Shown here: in pieces, positions 1 to 7,183 of the stretch | Position numbering within the stretch: the first letter of the stretch is position 1 | How the letters are laid out: each line of letters begins with the position of its first letter | DNA from: Planctomyces sp. SH-PL62 | GTDB taxonomy: Bacteria > Planctomycetota > Planctomycetia > Isosphaerales > Isosphaeraceae | Length of the DNA stretch: 64,000 bases | Direction of reading: 5' to 3' | Assembly: GCF_001610895.1 (NCBI RefSeq) | Contig: NZ_CP011273.1 | Coordinates: 2,542,001-2,606,000 of the forward strand | Program-made: the position numbers and the translations under genes | Notes under the pieces: generated by a model | What the model was told of the DNA's origin: nothing | The model's database searches: none | The model's input: the letters and a program-made list of their open reading frames with translations, nothing else

Positions 1-87
1 ATCAACTCCAAGGAAGAGGCCCTGAAGCGCCTGATGAGCCGGCTCGACGTCCGGATCACCACCGATCAGGAAACCCCGCTGATCTGA
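1..87 (+). CDS. 3' end of a gene cut by the window edge
   Basis: An open frame enters from the left edge and encodes 28 residues ending in ETPLI before TGA at 85-87. The fragment is hydrophilic, with a KEEALKRLMSRL segment that could be helical. It is too short to assign to a family. It is convergent with the acyltransferase-like gene that ends at 136, leaving about 48 bases between the two stops. Confidence 0.5.
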   Translation: MNSKEEALKRLMSRLDVRITTDQETPLI

Positions 88-135
88 CCTGACCCGATCC
101 GGCCGACTCGTCGCGAGGCCGAGGCCCCCGCCCGA

Positions 136-981
136 TCACTCGGGATGGGGGACTCGCGCCGGGGCGATGGCGGACGACAGGTAGGGCCGTCGCACCGCCG
201 CGGGGGCCGCCGCCAGCGGGGCCTCGACCGGGTCTTCGAGCAGCTCCCGGAGGATGGGCCCGTTGAGGACGTCCTCGATGTCCCGGAGCCGGCGGGCCAC
301 GAACGCGCCGTCGAGGACCCGGTGGTCGTAGATCAGCTTGACCATCACCCGGCCCGCCTCGGGGTCGATCGGCCCGAACGTCAGGGTCGTGGTCAGGGGG
401 GAGATCGGGTGGATCTGCTCCGCCCCCAGCGCCCCGTAGCTGCTCAGGCCGAACGTCCCGAACCGCTTGCAGCGCTTGAAGCCCGAGATGTTCAGGGTGC
501 TCCACCACAGGAACCGCCGGACCGGCCTCGGCACCCGGCTGAACCGCAGGGCCTGGCGGAAGAAGCCCACCTCCTCCAGCGGCCGATCCTTGTACTCCCG
601 GAGCGCCCCCTGGAGCTGCACCAGCGACTGCCGCTCGGGCGCCCGGAAGAGGCCCACGAACACCCCCTCCTCGCCCAGGTACTGGCGCTCGATGGCCAGC
701 GCGCAGTTCATCCAGGGGTGCTCATAGATCCGGGGCCAGGGGAACTCCAGGTACGATCGCCGCAACGGCGCGTGCTCGGCCCCCACCAGCGCGTAGGCCT
801 TCATGAAAAGGCACGACCACGACGGCCTCATCGGGTGCCGGGCCCGAGGCCCCGCCAGCGCCGAGACGTCGAACGCCCGGCTCACCGGCGCCGAGGGGAT
901 CTTGTGGGCGAAATGAACCAGGTCGCCGATGAACCCGCGGGGGCCGGTCGGCGACAGGTATCGTCCCTTCGGCTCGTGCAT
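136..981 (-). CDS. stand-alone 2-oxoacid dehydrogenase E2-like acyltransferase
   Basis: 281 residues. The best clue is YDHRVLDGAF at about 218-227. It matches the DHRxxDG signature of the catalytic domain of 2-oxoacid dehydrogenase E2 subunits, which are trimeric CoA acyltransferases related to chloramphenicol acetyltransferase; the His would be the catalytic base. The length fits the catalytic domain alone, and no lipoyl or subunit-binding domain is visible. No E1 or E3 gene is nearby, so it probably does not belong to a classical dehydrogenase complex; its substrate is unknown. A GAGG lies about nine bases upstream of the ATG. The protein looks cytoplasmic, with no signal peptide. Confidence 0.7.
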   Translation of the reverse strand: MHEPKGRYLSPTGPRGFIGDLVHFAHKIPSAPVSRAFDVSALAGPRARHPMRPSWSCLFMKAYALVGAEHAPLRRSYLEFPWPRIYEHPWMNCALAIERQYLGEEGVFVGLFRAPERQSLVQLQGALREYKDRPLEEVGFFRQALRFSRVPRPVRRFLWWSTLNISGFKRCKRFGTFGLSSYGALGAEQIHPISPLTTTLTFGPIDPEAGRVMVKLIYDHRVLDGAFVARRLRDIEDVLNGPILRELLEDPVEAPLAAAPAAVRRPYLSSAIAPARVPHPE

Positions 982-1947
982 CCATGCACCTCGCTCAAGA
1001 CGACGTAAGGAAGGCGGACGGCTTTCGGGAAGTCCCCGGCGAGGTCAATCGCCCGGCCCCCACGGCGGCGTCGGCTCTCGACGACCGCGTATCAAGGCCC
1101 GGAGGCTACAACAAAACCCCCCGGGTGGGAAGCCGAAGGACCCGGAAAGCCCGGCCCGACAGCCCCTCCCCAGTCCGTACATCCCCCTGTATCGGCCTCT
1201 CCGGTCCGTCCACTCCAGTCCCGGGCCGCCCCCCCCCCCGCGCATCGACCCGATTTGGCTTCGATTCCGACCGAACGACCCGCGATATCCAGACTCAAGT
1301 CATTCATTTAAAATGCTTTAAGTCGACGGGAACGCCGTGTGATTTGGGTTCGTTCGGCGGTTTTCGCGGCCTCGTTCCCGGCCTACGGTCCTGACCGCAA
1401 CCGTGGCCTGAATTGGCTTTGTTCGGAGCCCCTGGACAACGAATCCGATCGCCGCAACTTTCTACTGTGTAGATCGTTAAACACGATACCCAAGCCTCGA
1501 AATTGGCTTCGTTCGGCGATTTTTCGCTGCTCGTCGCAGGCCGAGTCGTCGCAGGCTCCGCGTCCGCCGTGAACCCGGCGATCGGGTGCCGCCTCCCTGA
1601 AGAGACGGTACTATCATTTGGGACGATCATTTCGACCCGGGGTCGAAAAGCCTCGCCAGGAGGGGCGAAGGTGAAGCAGGGCACGGAGGGATGGGGGAGG
1701 AACCTGCGTGAGGTGAGACTCGTGCGCCACAGGCCGCCGTGAAACCTGCGGCCGTCTCGAGCCTCGCCAGGTAGGGGCGGCCCCCGCCCCCGGCCCGTCG
1801 GATTACCCGTCGTCCCGACCGGGATCGAGGGATTCTCGGCGGAGCGCCGAGGAAGTAGAATGGAAGGGCGGGCTTCGGGCGAGGCCGAGGCGCGGGCCGA
1901 AGATCGATCGGCGCGGGGAACACGCCAAACCAACAAAGAGTGTGCGA
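982..1947. other. long intergenic region between divergent genes
   Basis: About 966 bases separate the acyltransferase start from the first Rrf2 regulator. Open frames here on both strands are Pro/Arg/Ser-rich and I do not regard them as genes. The stretch 1295-1490 is visibly AT-richer and holds small inverted repeats: CATTT-A-AAATG at 1305-1315, TCTAC-TGT-GTAGA at 1461-1473 and ATCGT-TAAAC-ACGAT at 1473-1487. Copies of a dispersed repeat lie at 1252-1519 (listed separately). I found no convincing promoter for the regulator. Confidence 0.5.
1252..1519. repeat. cluster of a short dispersed repeat (GATTTGG-TTCGTTCGGCG type)
   Basis: Four related motifs occur in the same orientation: 1252-1270 (degenerate), 1341-1360, 1410-1429 and 1500-1519, with the shared core RATTGGSTTCGTTCGGCG. 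Read on the minus strand they encode Pro-Asn-Glu-Ala-Asn-Phe-like peptides, which makes a spurious 210-codon frame look repetitive. An inverted copy lies at 51909-51928. The spacing is irregular (about 70-90 bases), so this is not a CRISPR array. Confidence 0.55.
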
Positions 1948-2397
1948 ATGACCGTCTCGGCCAAGTGCTACTATGCGTTGCGGGCGATTTACGCCCTCTC
2001 CGAGCACCCCGGCCCGGCGCCGATGAAGGCGAACGAGATCGCCGAACGGCAGCATATCCCGATCAAGTTCCTGGAGGCGATCCTCAGCCAGCTCAAGGGG
2101 GGCGGGTTCGTCAACAGCCGACGAGGCGCCGAGGGGGGCTACCGGCTCGCCAGGCAGCCCGAGGAACTGACCGTGGGCCAGATCATCCGATTCATCGACG
2201 GCCCCGTGGCTCCGGTCGACTGCGTCAGCCAGTCTCGGCCCAAGCCCTGCGAATACCCCGGCCAGTGCCCCTTCTTCGGCTTCTGGGGACGCGTCCGACA
2301 GGCCATCGCCGACGTCGTCGACGAGACCACGTTCGCCGACATGATCGCCGAGAACCGCAATCCCGGCTACCCCTACGTGGCCGACTGGACCATCTGA
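1948..2397 (+). CDS. Rrf2-family transcriptional regulator with a Cys triad
   Basis: 149 residues. The start (VSAKCYYALRAIYAL), an N-terminal winged helix-turn-helix at about 1-75 and the GGYRLAR segment are typical of Rrf2 proteins (IscR, NsrR, CymR, RirA). Cys92, Cys101 and Cys107 are spaced C-x8-C-x5-C in the region where IscR and NsrR bind a [2Fe-2S] or [4Fe-4S] cluster, so redox, iron or NO sensing is plausible, though a fourth ligand is not evident. ATG 1948 is preferred to GTG 1942 because AAAGAG lies seven bases upstream and family members start this way. The product ends in DWTI, like the second Rrf2 protein at 3488-3898. It is convergent with the Met/Cys-rich gene. Confidence 0.9.
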   Translation: MTVSAKCYYALRAIYALSEHPGPAPMKANEIAERQHIPIKFLEAILSQLKGGGFVNSRRGAEGGYRLARQPEELTVGQIIRFIDGPVAPVDCVSQSRPKPCEYPGQCPFFGFWGRVRQAIADVVDETTFADMIAENRNPGYPYVADWTI

Positions 2398-2423
2398 AGC
2401 CCTCCGACCCGTGAGCTTCGAAC

Positions 2424-2465
2424 GACGCCGCCGCGACGCCCGAGAAAGGGCCTCGCGGCGGCGTC
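2424..2465. terminator. bidirectional hairpin terminator between convergent genes
   Basis: GACGCCGCCGCGA at 2424-2436 pairs perfectly with its complement at 2453-2465 (13 bp). The stem is extended inside by GCCC/GGGC. There is no clear T-run. Its position between the Rrf2 stop (2397) and the stop of the minus-strand Met/Cys-rich gene (2484) supports a shared terminator. Confidence 0.65.
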
Positions 2466-2483
2466 CGCGATCCGGCTCCGCGC

Positions 2484-2957
2484 TCAGCAGGAGCAGCAGA
2501 CCGGCATGCCGTTCATGCAAATGCAGCAGACGCAGCCCGACTTCATCATGGCCGTCATGCAGTCGCAGCAGGCCTGAATCATCGCGCAGCACGCGACGTC
2601 GCCGCTGGTGCAGGTCATGCGGACGCCGTCGTCGGTCATCTCGCACTTGCAAGCGGCCATCGCCATGTTGCACTGACACATCATCATACCGTTCATCATC
2701 ATGCAGCAGCTGCACAGGCCGCCGGCCATCATGTTGCAGAGGTTCTGCATCATGCTCGCGGCCATCTTGTCCTCGGCCTTGCAGGTCATCATCATCCCGC
2801 CGTCGCACTTCTCCATCATGATCGTGCAGCGGGGGACCATCATCCACTGGGCGGCGGCGGGCATCGACGTCCCCGCCGACATCCCCGCCGGGCTCCCCAT
2901 GCCCATGTTCATCCCCATGGCCATCCCGCTCCGCTCCATCATCATCGCGCCGTTCAT
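2484..2957 (-). CDS. extreme Met/Cys-rich protein, probable metal-binding
   Basis: 157 residues, of which I count about 39 Met and 24 Cys, roughly 40% of the protein. The N-terminal ~40 residues are Met/Gly-rich (MAMGMNMGMG). The rest is packed with Cys clusters such as CSCC, CQC, CKC, CCDC, CVCCIC and the terminal PVCCSC, mixed with MM and MMM runs. Dense thioether and thiol ligands suggest soft-metal binding, for example Cu(I), as in metallothioneins, Csp copper-storage proteins or Met-rich periplasmic proteins. I do not recognise a named family, and this is inference from composition. No signal peptide is visible. A G-run lies just upstream of the ATG. Rrf2 genes flank it on both sides, convergent at its 3' end and divergent at its 5' end. 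The opposite-strand frame (2411-2821) is Arg/Ser low-complexity and is rejected. Confidence 0.7.
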   Translation of the reverse strand: MNGAMMMERSGMAMGMNMGMGSPAGMSAGTSMPAAAQWMMVPRCTIMMEKCDGGMMMTCKAEDKMAASMMQNLCNMMAGGLCSCCMMMNGMMMCQCNMAMAACKCEMTDDGVRMTCTSGDVACCAMIQACCDCMTAMMKSGCVCCICMNGMPVCCSC

Positions 2958-3054
2958 CGTACACCCCCCGCTGAAGCCCGCCGATCCCTGGGGCGTGCTC
3001 CGCCCCGACCCCCTACTCTAGTAACGGAAGCGGGGCCGCGCCGCAAGAAAATTC

Positions 3055-3070
3055 ATCAAAGAACTTTGAT
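3055..3070. promoter_or_regulatory. palindrome in the divergent region, candidate Rrf2 operator
   Basis: ATCAAAGAACTTTGAT is an inverted repeat with 7-bp arms and a 2-base centre. It is AT-rich in otherwise very GC-rich DNA. It lies about 98 bases upstream of the Met/Cys-rich gene on the minus strand and about 170 bases upstream of the small gene and second Rrf2 gene on the plus strand. Rrf2 dimers bind AT-rich palindromes, so autoregulation and control of the divergent gene is a reasonable inference. No second copy was seen at the first Rrf2 gene. Confidence 0.45.
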
Positions 3071-3162
3071 GCATCATGACTATTCAGATCAAGGAGACCG
3101 GCCAAATCAGGTATCGGGCGAGGCATTCCAGACAAACTCAGTAGGAATACTCAGGATCAGTC

Positions 3163-3191
3163 TTGACTTAGCCGATAGGGATAGTGACAAT
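3163..3191 (+). promoter_or_regulatory. candidate sigma-70 promoter for the small gene and second Rrf2 gene
   Basis: TTGACT at 3163-3168 (5 of 6 consensus) is separated by 17 bases from GACAAT at 3186-3191 (4 of 6). The 45-base distance to the ATG at 3237 and the position downstream of the 3055 palindrome fit a regulated promoter. Confidence 0.4.
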
Positions 3192-3236
3192 GACGACGTC
3201 TTCAAGGTCGTCCTCCTTACGAAGAGGTTGGAAGCG

Positions 3237-3446
3237 ATGTCTCGGATCAACTGGTCGGTCTCCTCTCCGTCGGCGTCGGTCCCTTCGAGCACGGCCCCCG
3301 GCGCGGCGACCTGGTTCGCCCCGGCGGCCGGCGGGTTCACGGTGGCTGGGCCCTGGGCGTCGATCTATCGCCTGGCCTATCAGCAGGCGCTGGCGGCGAG
3401 GGAGCCCTCGCGGTTCCAGAAGATGATGGAACCCTGTTGGAACTGA
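3237..3446 (+). CDS. small hypothetical protein ahead of the second Rrf2 gene
   Basis: 69 residues. The N-terminal half is rich in Ser, Ala and Pro. The C-terminal half contains ASIYRLAYQQALAAREPS and ends MEPCWN, so it is probably one amphipathic helix with a conserved-looking tail. ATG 3237 is chosen over an in-frame ATG at 3066 because a GGA sequence precedes it, the candidate promoter (3163-3191) lies downstream of 3066, and the residues before it look unconserved. The stop is 41 bases before the Rrf2 start, so the two genes are probably co-transcribed. I recognise no family; a small accessory partner of the Rrf2 or Met/Cys protein is only a guess. Confidence 0.5.
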   Translation: MSRINWSVSSPSASVPSSTAPGAATWFAPAAGGFTVAGPWASIYRLAYQQALAAREPSRFQKMMEPCWN

Positions 3447-3487
3447 CCCCGACGACCGTCGCGGACCGATTGCAGGAGGTGGGGCCC

Positions 3488-3898
3488 GTGAAGCTCTCGG
3501 CCAAGGCGGAATACGCGTGCCTGGCGGTGATCGCCCTGGCTCACCGCCATGAAGGGGGCCGACCGGTGCCCATCCGGGAGATCGCCGAGGCGCATGAGAT
3601 CCCCGAGACGTTCCTCACCCAGATCCTGATCCGCCTCAAGGGGGCGGGGCTGGTGGTCAGCACTCGGGGGTCCTCGGGCGGCTACCGCCTGGCCCGCGAT
3701 CCGATGACGATCTCGATGGGGGACGTGCTCCGCGTCATCGACGGCGAGGGCTTCCAGGAACGTCCCCAGCGCCGGTCTTCCTTCAACGCCCTCGCCGAAC
3801 TCTGGGAGCGGATCCAGGCCTCCCAGGTGAACATCCTGGACGGCACGACGGTCGCCAACCTCGCCGCCCTGGACCGGTCGCCCGACTGGACCATCTGA
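3488..3898 (+). CDS. Rrf2-family transcriptional regulator without cluster cysteines
   Basis: 136 residues. VKLSAKAEYACLAVIAL at the start and GGYRLARDPMTISMGDVLRVIDG at about 60-85 (winged helix plus linker) are Rrf2 signatures. No Cys is present in the segment where IscR-type proteins bind Fe-S, so this one may sense something else, as CymR-type Rrf2 proteins do through a partner. GTG 3488 is chosen because AGGAGG at 3474-3479 sits eight bases upstream and the product then begins like its family; the in-frame ATG at 3437 would overlap the preceding gene. The C-terminus (SPDWTI) matches that of the first Rrf2 protein, which suggests a common origin or function. Confidence 0.9.
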   Translation: MKLSAKAEYACLAVIALAHRHEGGRPVPIREIAEAHEIPETFLTQILIRLKGAGLVVSTRGSSGGYRLARDPMTISMGDVLRVIDGEGFQERPQRRSSFNALAELWERIQASQVNILDGTTVANLAALDRSPDWTI

Positions 3899-3925
3899 GC
3901 CCGTCCGTCGCCCTCGAAGCAGTCC

Positions 3926-3947
3926 GGGGAGGCTGGCGGGCCTCCCC
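3926..3947. terminator. bidirectional hairpin terminator
   Basis: GGGGAGGC (3926-3933) and GCCTCCCC (3940-3947) form an 8-bp stem with a 6-base loop. It lies between the convergent second Rrf2 gene (stop 3898) and the Dabb gene (stop 3975). Confidence 0.55.
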
Positions 3948-3974
3948 CTCGCGTCGCCGCGTCCTGGGCCGGGC

Positions 3975-4376
3975 TCAGGACTTGGTCAGGTACGAGTCGA
4001 AGACCCGCACCTTGTCGAGCTTCGTCTTGATCGCGGCGACGAAGTCGTCGTGGCGGGGGCTGGCCAGGTACGTGTCGCGGTGCTCCTTGGCGGCGAAGAC
4101 GACGTGCAGGGCCACGTCGAAATCCTTGACGCTGGGCGGCTCCTCCACGTCCTCGGCGCGCTTGCCGACGGAGAAGTACACGACCCCCTCGTGCTTCGTC
4201 AGGTACTTCTCGCAATCCTTGACGAAGGCGTCGACCGCCTCCGGCGAGTGGTCCTTGAGCGTGAAGAAGACCATGTGGGCCAGCGCAGGGCCGTCGGCCT
4301 TGCCCGAGACCGCGAACGCCGGATAAGCCAGGACGGCCCCGACGAGAATCAGCGGCGCGACATGCAACAGTTTCAT
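3975..4376 (-). CDS. secreted Dabb-family (stress-responsive A/B barrel) protein
   Basis: 133 residues. A Sec signal peptide (MKLLHVAPLILVGAVLAYPAFA) is followed by a dimeric alpha/beta-barrel domain. LAHMVFFTLKDHSPEAVDAF and the later HVVFAAKEHRDTYLASPRH are characteristic of Dabb proteins, which are small ferredoxin-like barrels of mostly unknown function, some with enzymatic roles. The ATG at 4376 is used because the signal peptide starts there; in-frame extension upstream to 4505 is Arg/Gly-rich and improbable. A GGAGG lies about 10 bases upstream. It is probably a single-gene unit that shares a terminator with the Rrf2 gene. Confidence 0.85.
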   Translation of the reverse strand: MKLLHVAPLILVGAVLAYPAFAVSGKADGPALAHMVFFTLKDHSPEAVDAFVKDCEKYLTKHEGVVYFSVGKRAEDVEEPPSVKDFDVALHVVFAAKEHRDTYLASPRHDDFVAAIKTKLDKVRVFDSYLTKS

Positions 4377-4826
4377 CAGACAATCGCCTCCGGGTCGTCT
4401 CGATCGATTCGAGGAAATGCGGAAATTCCCGGCCGCCATGATGCCCCCCCCGCGCCTCCACCGCAAGCCGCGCCCCCCGCGCGCCCCTCCCCGACTCGCT
4501 TGCACCCGAATCCATGCAATCCTAGAATCCAGGTGCGTCCCCAGGGGCGACGACGACGACGCGAAGTCCTCGGTGTCCAGGCAAGGCGGTCGAGTCTCAT
4601 AAAGGATACTCCACCCCCAGCGGCGCCCCCCGTCGCCGACTTCATCGCCCGATGGGCCGCGACCGGCCGGCGAGCGGGCCAGGAAGAAGCCGGCCGAGAC
4701 CGAGACGCCGGACTGAACGACTCGATCGCATCGCGGATCGGATGATCGCGAAACCGGACGCGGTGGAAGTGGTCGACCCCCTCGCCATTTTCCGTCGAGA
4801 GACGGTCTCCGAGGCTCGGTCGGGGG
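4377..4826. other. intergenic region, no gene seen
   Basis: About 450 bases between the Dabb gene start and the stop of the DegT-like gene. The frames are short, Arg/Pro/Gly-rich and lack ribosome binding sites. I see no strong hairpin or promoter. Confidence 0.4.
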
Positions 4827-6155
4827 TCAGGAGAGCTTCGAGCGGTGGGCCCAGACTTTTTCGAAGGCCTGGGCGTACTGGTCGATCAGTTCGGGGGCTT
4901 CGGAGGTGAAGTAGGGGAGGGCGATGGCGGTGCGGTTAGCCTGTTCGGAGCCGGGGAGTTCGGGGATCTCGGGCTTGCGGCTCCACCACTCGGCCTCGGC
5001 GTAGAGGGGGAGCTTGTGCTGGAGGGGATAGCGGTGCTCGCGGGCCTGCACCCCCTCGGCGCGGAGGGCCTTGACGATCGCGGCGCGGGTCGCGCCGGCC
5101 CTGGCTTCGTCGAGGAACAGGATGTTGTTCGCGTAGTAGATCCGGCCGGCGTCGGCCGGGCAGGGGGGCTCGATCAGGCCGGGGAGCTGCGCGAGACGGT
5201 CGTTGAGGCGGCGGACCTGCGCCGCGCCGGAGGCGTTGCGGGGGGCGAGCCGACCGAGCTGCGCGCGGGCCAGCGCGGCGGCCATCGGGTTCATGCGGAG
5301 CTTCAGGCCCAGGCCGGTGCCGGCGTATCGCTTGTAGGGGCTGTCGGCCGGGAACCGGGCCGGGACGTCGGAATGGCCGAAGGCCGTCGCGCGCTCGAAG
5401 TCGGCGCGCTCCTGGTACATCCCCATCCCCCCTTCGAGCGCGGGGAGGGGCTTGCTGCTCTGATAGCTGAAGATGGACATCCGCCCCCAGCCCCCCAAAA
5501 GCTTGCCCCGGTACGAGGCGCCGGGGGCGTGGGCGACGTCTTCCAGCAGGATCAGGCCCTTCTCGCGGGCGAACGCCGAGACGTCGTCCATCGGGCAGGG
5601 GAGGCCCATCCAGTGGACCGGCATCAGCGCCTTGACGTCCTTCGTCAGTCGCTTGCGGGCGTCGTCCACGTCGAAGTTGAGCGTGCGCGGGTCCACGTCG
5701 ACGAAGACCGGGACCAGGCCGAAGAGCCGCATCGGCACGATCGAGGCGAAGAACGTGTAGCTGGGGACCATCACCCCGGAGCCGGGGGGGAGGCCCAGGG
5801 CGAAGAACATCGCCGCGATGGCGCTCGTGCCGTTGCAATGGGCCTTCGCGAAGGGGGCGCCGAAGTAGTCCCGCCAGTCGCGCTCGAGATCGTCGATGGG
5901 ACCGTAGCCGGGGTTCCGCAGGACGTCGAGCACCGCGGCCTCGTCCTCGGGGCCGTACAGCGGCCATCGGGAGGCCTCGACCTGCCGGGCCGCCGCGAGC
6001 GTGACGGCCGGCCTGCCGCCGTCGATCGCCAGCGGCTCGCCGACGACGACGCCCGCGTCCGCCCCGGCGAGCCGCCCCGCCGCCATCGCCGCCGCCGTCC
6101 CCAGCAGGGCGCGCCGCGAGGCCCCCACGCCGCCGTTCGGTTCGTCGCGTCGCAT
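4827..6155 (-). CDS. Tat-exported DegT/DnrJ/EryC1/StrS-family PLP protein
   Basis: 442 residues. The body matches the DegT/DnrJ/EryC1/StrS aminotransferase fold (type I PLP), used mainly to transaminate nucleotide-linked keto-sugars. The HCNGTSAI phosphate-binding loop is at about 106-113. LLEDVAHAPGA carries the Asp (about 206) that contacts the pyridine nitrogen. SYQSSKPLPALEGG carries the candidate Schiff-base Lys (about 235). Unusually, the protein begins with a twin-arginine-like leader (SRRALLGTAAAMAAG), implying folded export with the cofactor bound. It is divergent from the amidohydrolase pair. The physiological substrate is unknown. Confidence 0.85.
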   Translation of the reverse strand: MRRDEPNGGVGASRRALLGTAAAMAAGRLAGADAGVVVGEPLAIDGGRPAVTLAAARQVEASRWPLYGPEDEAAVLDVLRNPGYGPIDDLERDWRDYFGAPFAKAHCNGTSAIAAMFFALGLPPGSGVMVPSYTFFASIVPMRLFGLVPVFVDVDPRTLNFDVDDARKRLTKDVKALMPVHWMGLPCPMDDVSAFAREKGLILLEDVAHAPGASYRGKLLGGWGRMSIFSYQSSKPLPALEGGMGMYQERADFERATAFGHSDVPARFPADSPYKRYAGTGLGLKLRMNPMAAALARAQLGRLAPRNASGAAQVRRLNDRLAQLPGLIEPPCPADAGRIYYANNILFLDEARAGATRAAIVKALRAEGVQAREHRYPLQHKLPLYAEAEWWSRKPEIPELPGSEQANRTAIALPYFTSEAPELIDQYAQAFEKVWAHRSKLS

Positions 6156-6286
6156 GGTCCCTTGGACTCCTTTTGATGGATCGAGGGGGAGGCTCGGCGC
6201 TTGATCGGCCGGGGTGGATCGCTTACCCTGCTCATCCTACGAGACGGCGTCTCGCGCCGCACCCGCAAACCCCGCCGGAGGTGGAC

Positions 6287-7183
6287 GTGACCGAACCTCC
6301 CCAGGAATCAGGCTCCCGACGCTCGTTCCTGAAACGCGCCGGCGCTCTGGCCGCGACGGCCGCCGCCGGCCGCGCGCCCGCCGCGCAAACGGCCGGGAAA
6401 GCCGAGACGCCCGCCAGGCCGAAGGTCATCGACTGCCACGCCCACCTGCACCATCGCGGCCGGGCTTCGTGGGAGGCCGACGACCGCGCCCTGATCGACG
6501 CGGCCGACCGGCTGGGGATCGACGTCCTCTGCTGCTCCATGCTGACGCCCCGACGGCCGGCGACGGCCGACGGCTTCCGCGAGTGCAACCGCTGGGTGCT
6601 CGACGGCGCAAAGCGGTTCCCCGGCCGGGTCCTCGGCTACGCCTACGTCAATCCGGGATGCGGCGCGGAGGCCGTCGACGAGGTCCGGCGGTGCGTGCTG
6701 GACCACGGGTTCATCGGCGTTAAACTCTATAATGAGCACTTCTGCACCGATCCCATCGTCTTCCCGATCGTCGAGGCGGCGATCGAGCTGGGCGTGCCGA
6801 TCCTGCAACACGCCGGCCATATCCACTACTTCCTGGAAGACCAGCCACGCATCTCCGATGGCGCGCGGATCGCCGAGCTGGCGGCGCGCTATCCCGAGGC
6901 CCGGTTGATCTGCGCCCACGTCTGCGGCGGCGGCGACTGGGAGTGGACGATCAAGGCCCTGCGGCACGCCCCCTCGGTCTTCCTGGACACCAGCGGCAGC
7001 GTCCCCGACGACGGCGTGGTGGAGATGGCCGCGAAGACGCTCGGCGTCGACCGCCTGCTGTTCGGCTGCGACATGTCGATGACCAACGGCGTCGGCCGAA
7101 TCCGGGGCGCCGACCTGACCGACGACGAGAAGGCCCGGATCTTCGGCGGCAACATGGCGAAGCTCCTGGGGGGTCGGGTTTGA
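6287..7183 (+). CDS. Tat-exported amidohydrolase-family protein
   Basis: 298 residues from GTG 6287, preceded by GGAGG five bases upstream. The in-frame extension to 6173 is not leader-like. A twin-arginine leader (SRRSFLKRAGALAATAAAG) is followed by an amidohydrolase-2 TIM barrel. DCHAHLHH holds the metal-binding HxH (about His51/His53). QHAGHIHYF and ICAHVCGG supply later His ligands. LLFGCDMSM supplies the late Asp (about 262). It is thus equipped as a metal-dependent hydrolase or decarboxylase of the periplasm; its substrate is unknown. Its stop overlaps the start of the next amidohydrolase-like gene (TGATG), indicating translational coupling. Confidence 0.85.
   Translation: MTEPPQESGSRRSFLKRAGALAATAAAGRAPAAQTAGKAETPARPKVIDCHAHLHHRGRASWEADDRALIDAADRLGIDVLCCSMLTPRRPATADGFRECNRWVLDGAKRFPGRVLGYAYVNPGCGAEAVDEVRRCVLDHGFIGVKLYNEHFCTDPIVFPIVEAAIELGVPILQHAGHIHYFLEDQPRISDGARIAELAARYPEARLICAHVCGGGDWEWTIKALRHAPSVFLDTSGSVPDDGVVEMAAKTLGVDRLLFGCDMSMTNGVGRIRGADLTDDEKARIFGGNMAKLLGGRV

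Noticed and set aside
1459-1474. TTTCTACTGTGTAGAT, which resembles the stem-loop of Cas12a direct repeats
   Set aside because: It occurs once, the loop is three bases, and there is no array, spacer pattern or cas gene in the window. Chance similarity is more likely.
1304-1936. Minus-strand frame of 210 codons with PNEANF-like motifs
   Set aside because: The motifs come from the dispersed nucleotide repeat; the remaining sequence is Pro/Arg/Ser-rich and has no start context.
2411-2821. Open frame of 136 codons opposite the Met/Cys-rich gene
   Set aside because: It is Arg/Ser low complexity, as expected for the complement of Met/Cys codons, with no ribosome site or domain.
3066-3236. N-terminal extension of the small protein from ATG 3066
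   Set aside because: It would run through the candidate promoter, and the residues show no typical coding character.
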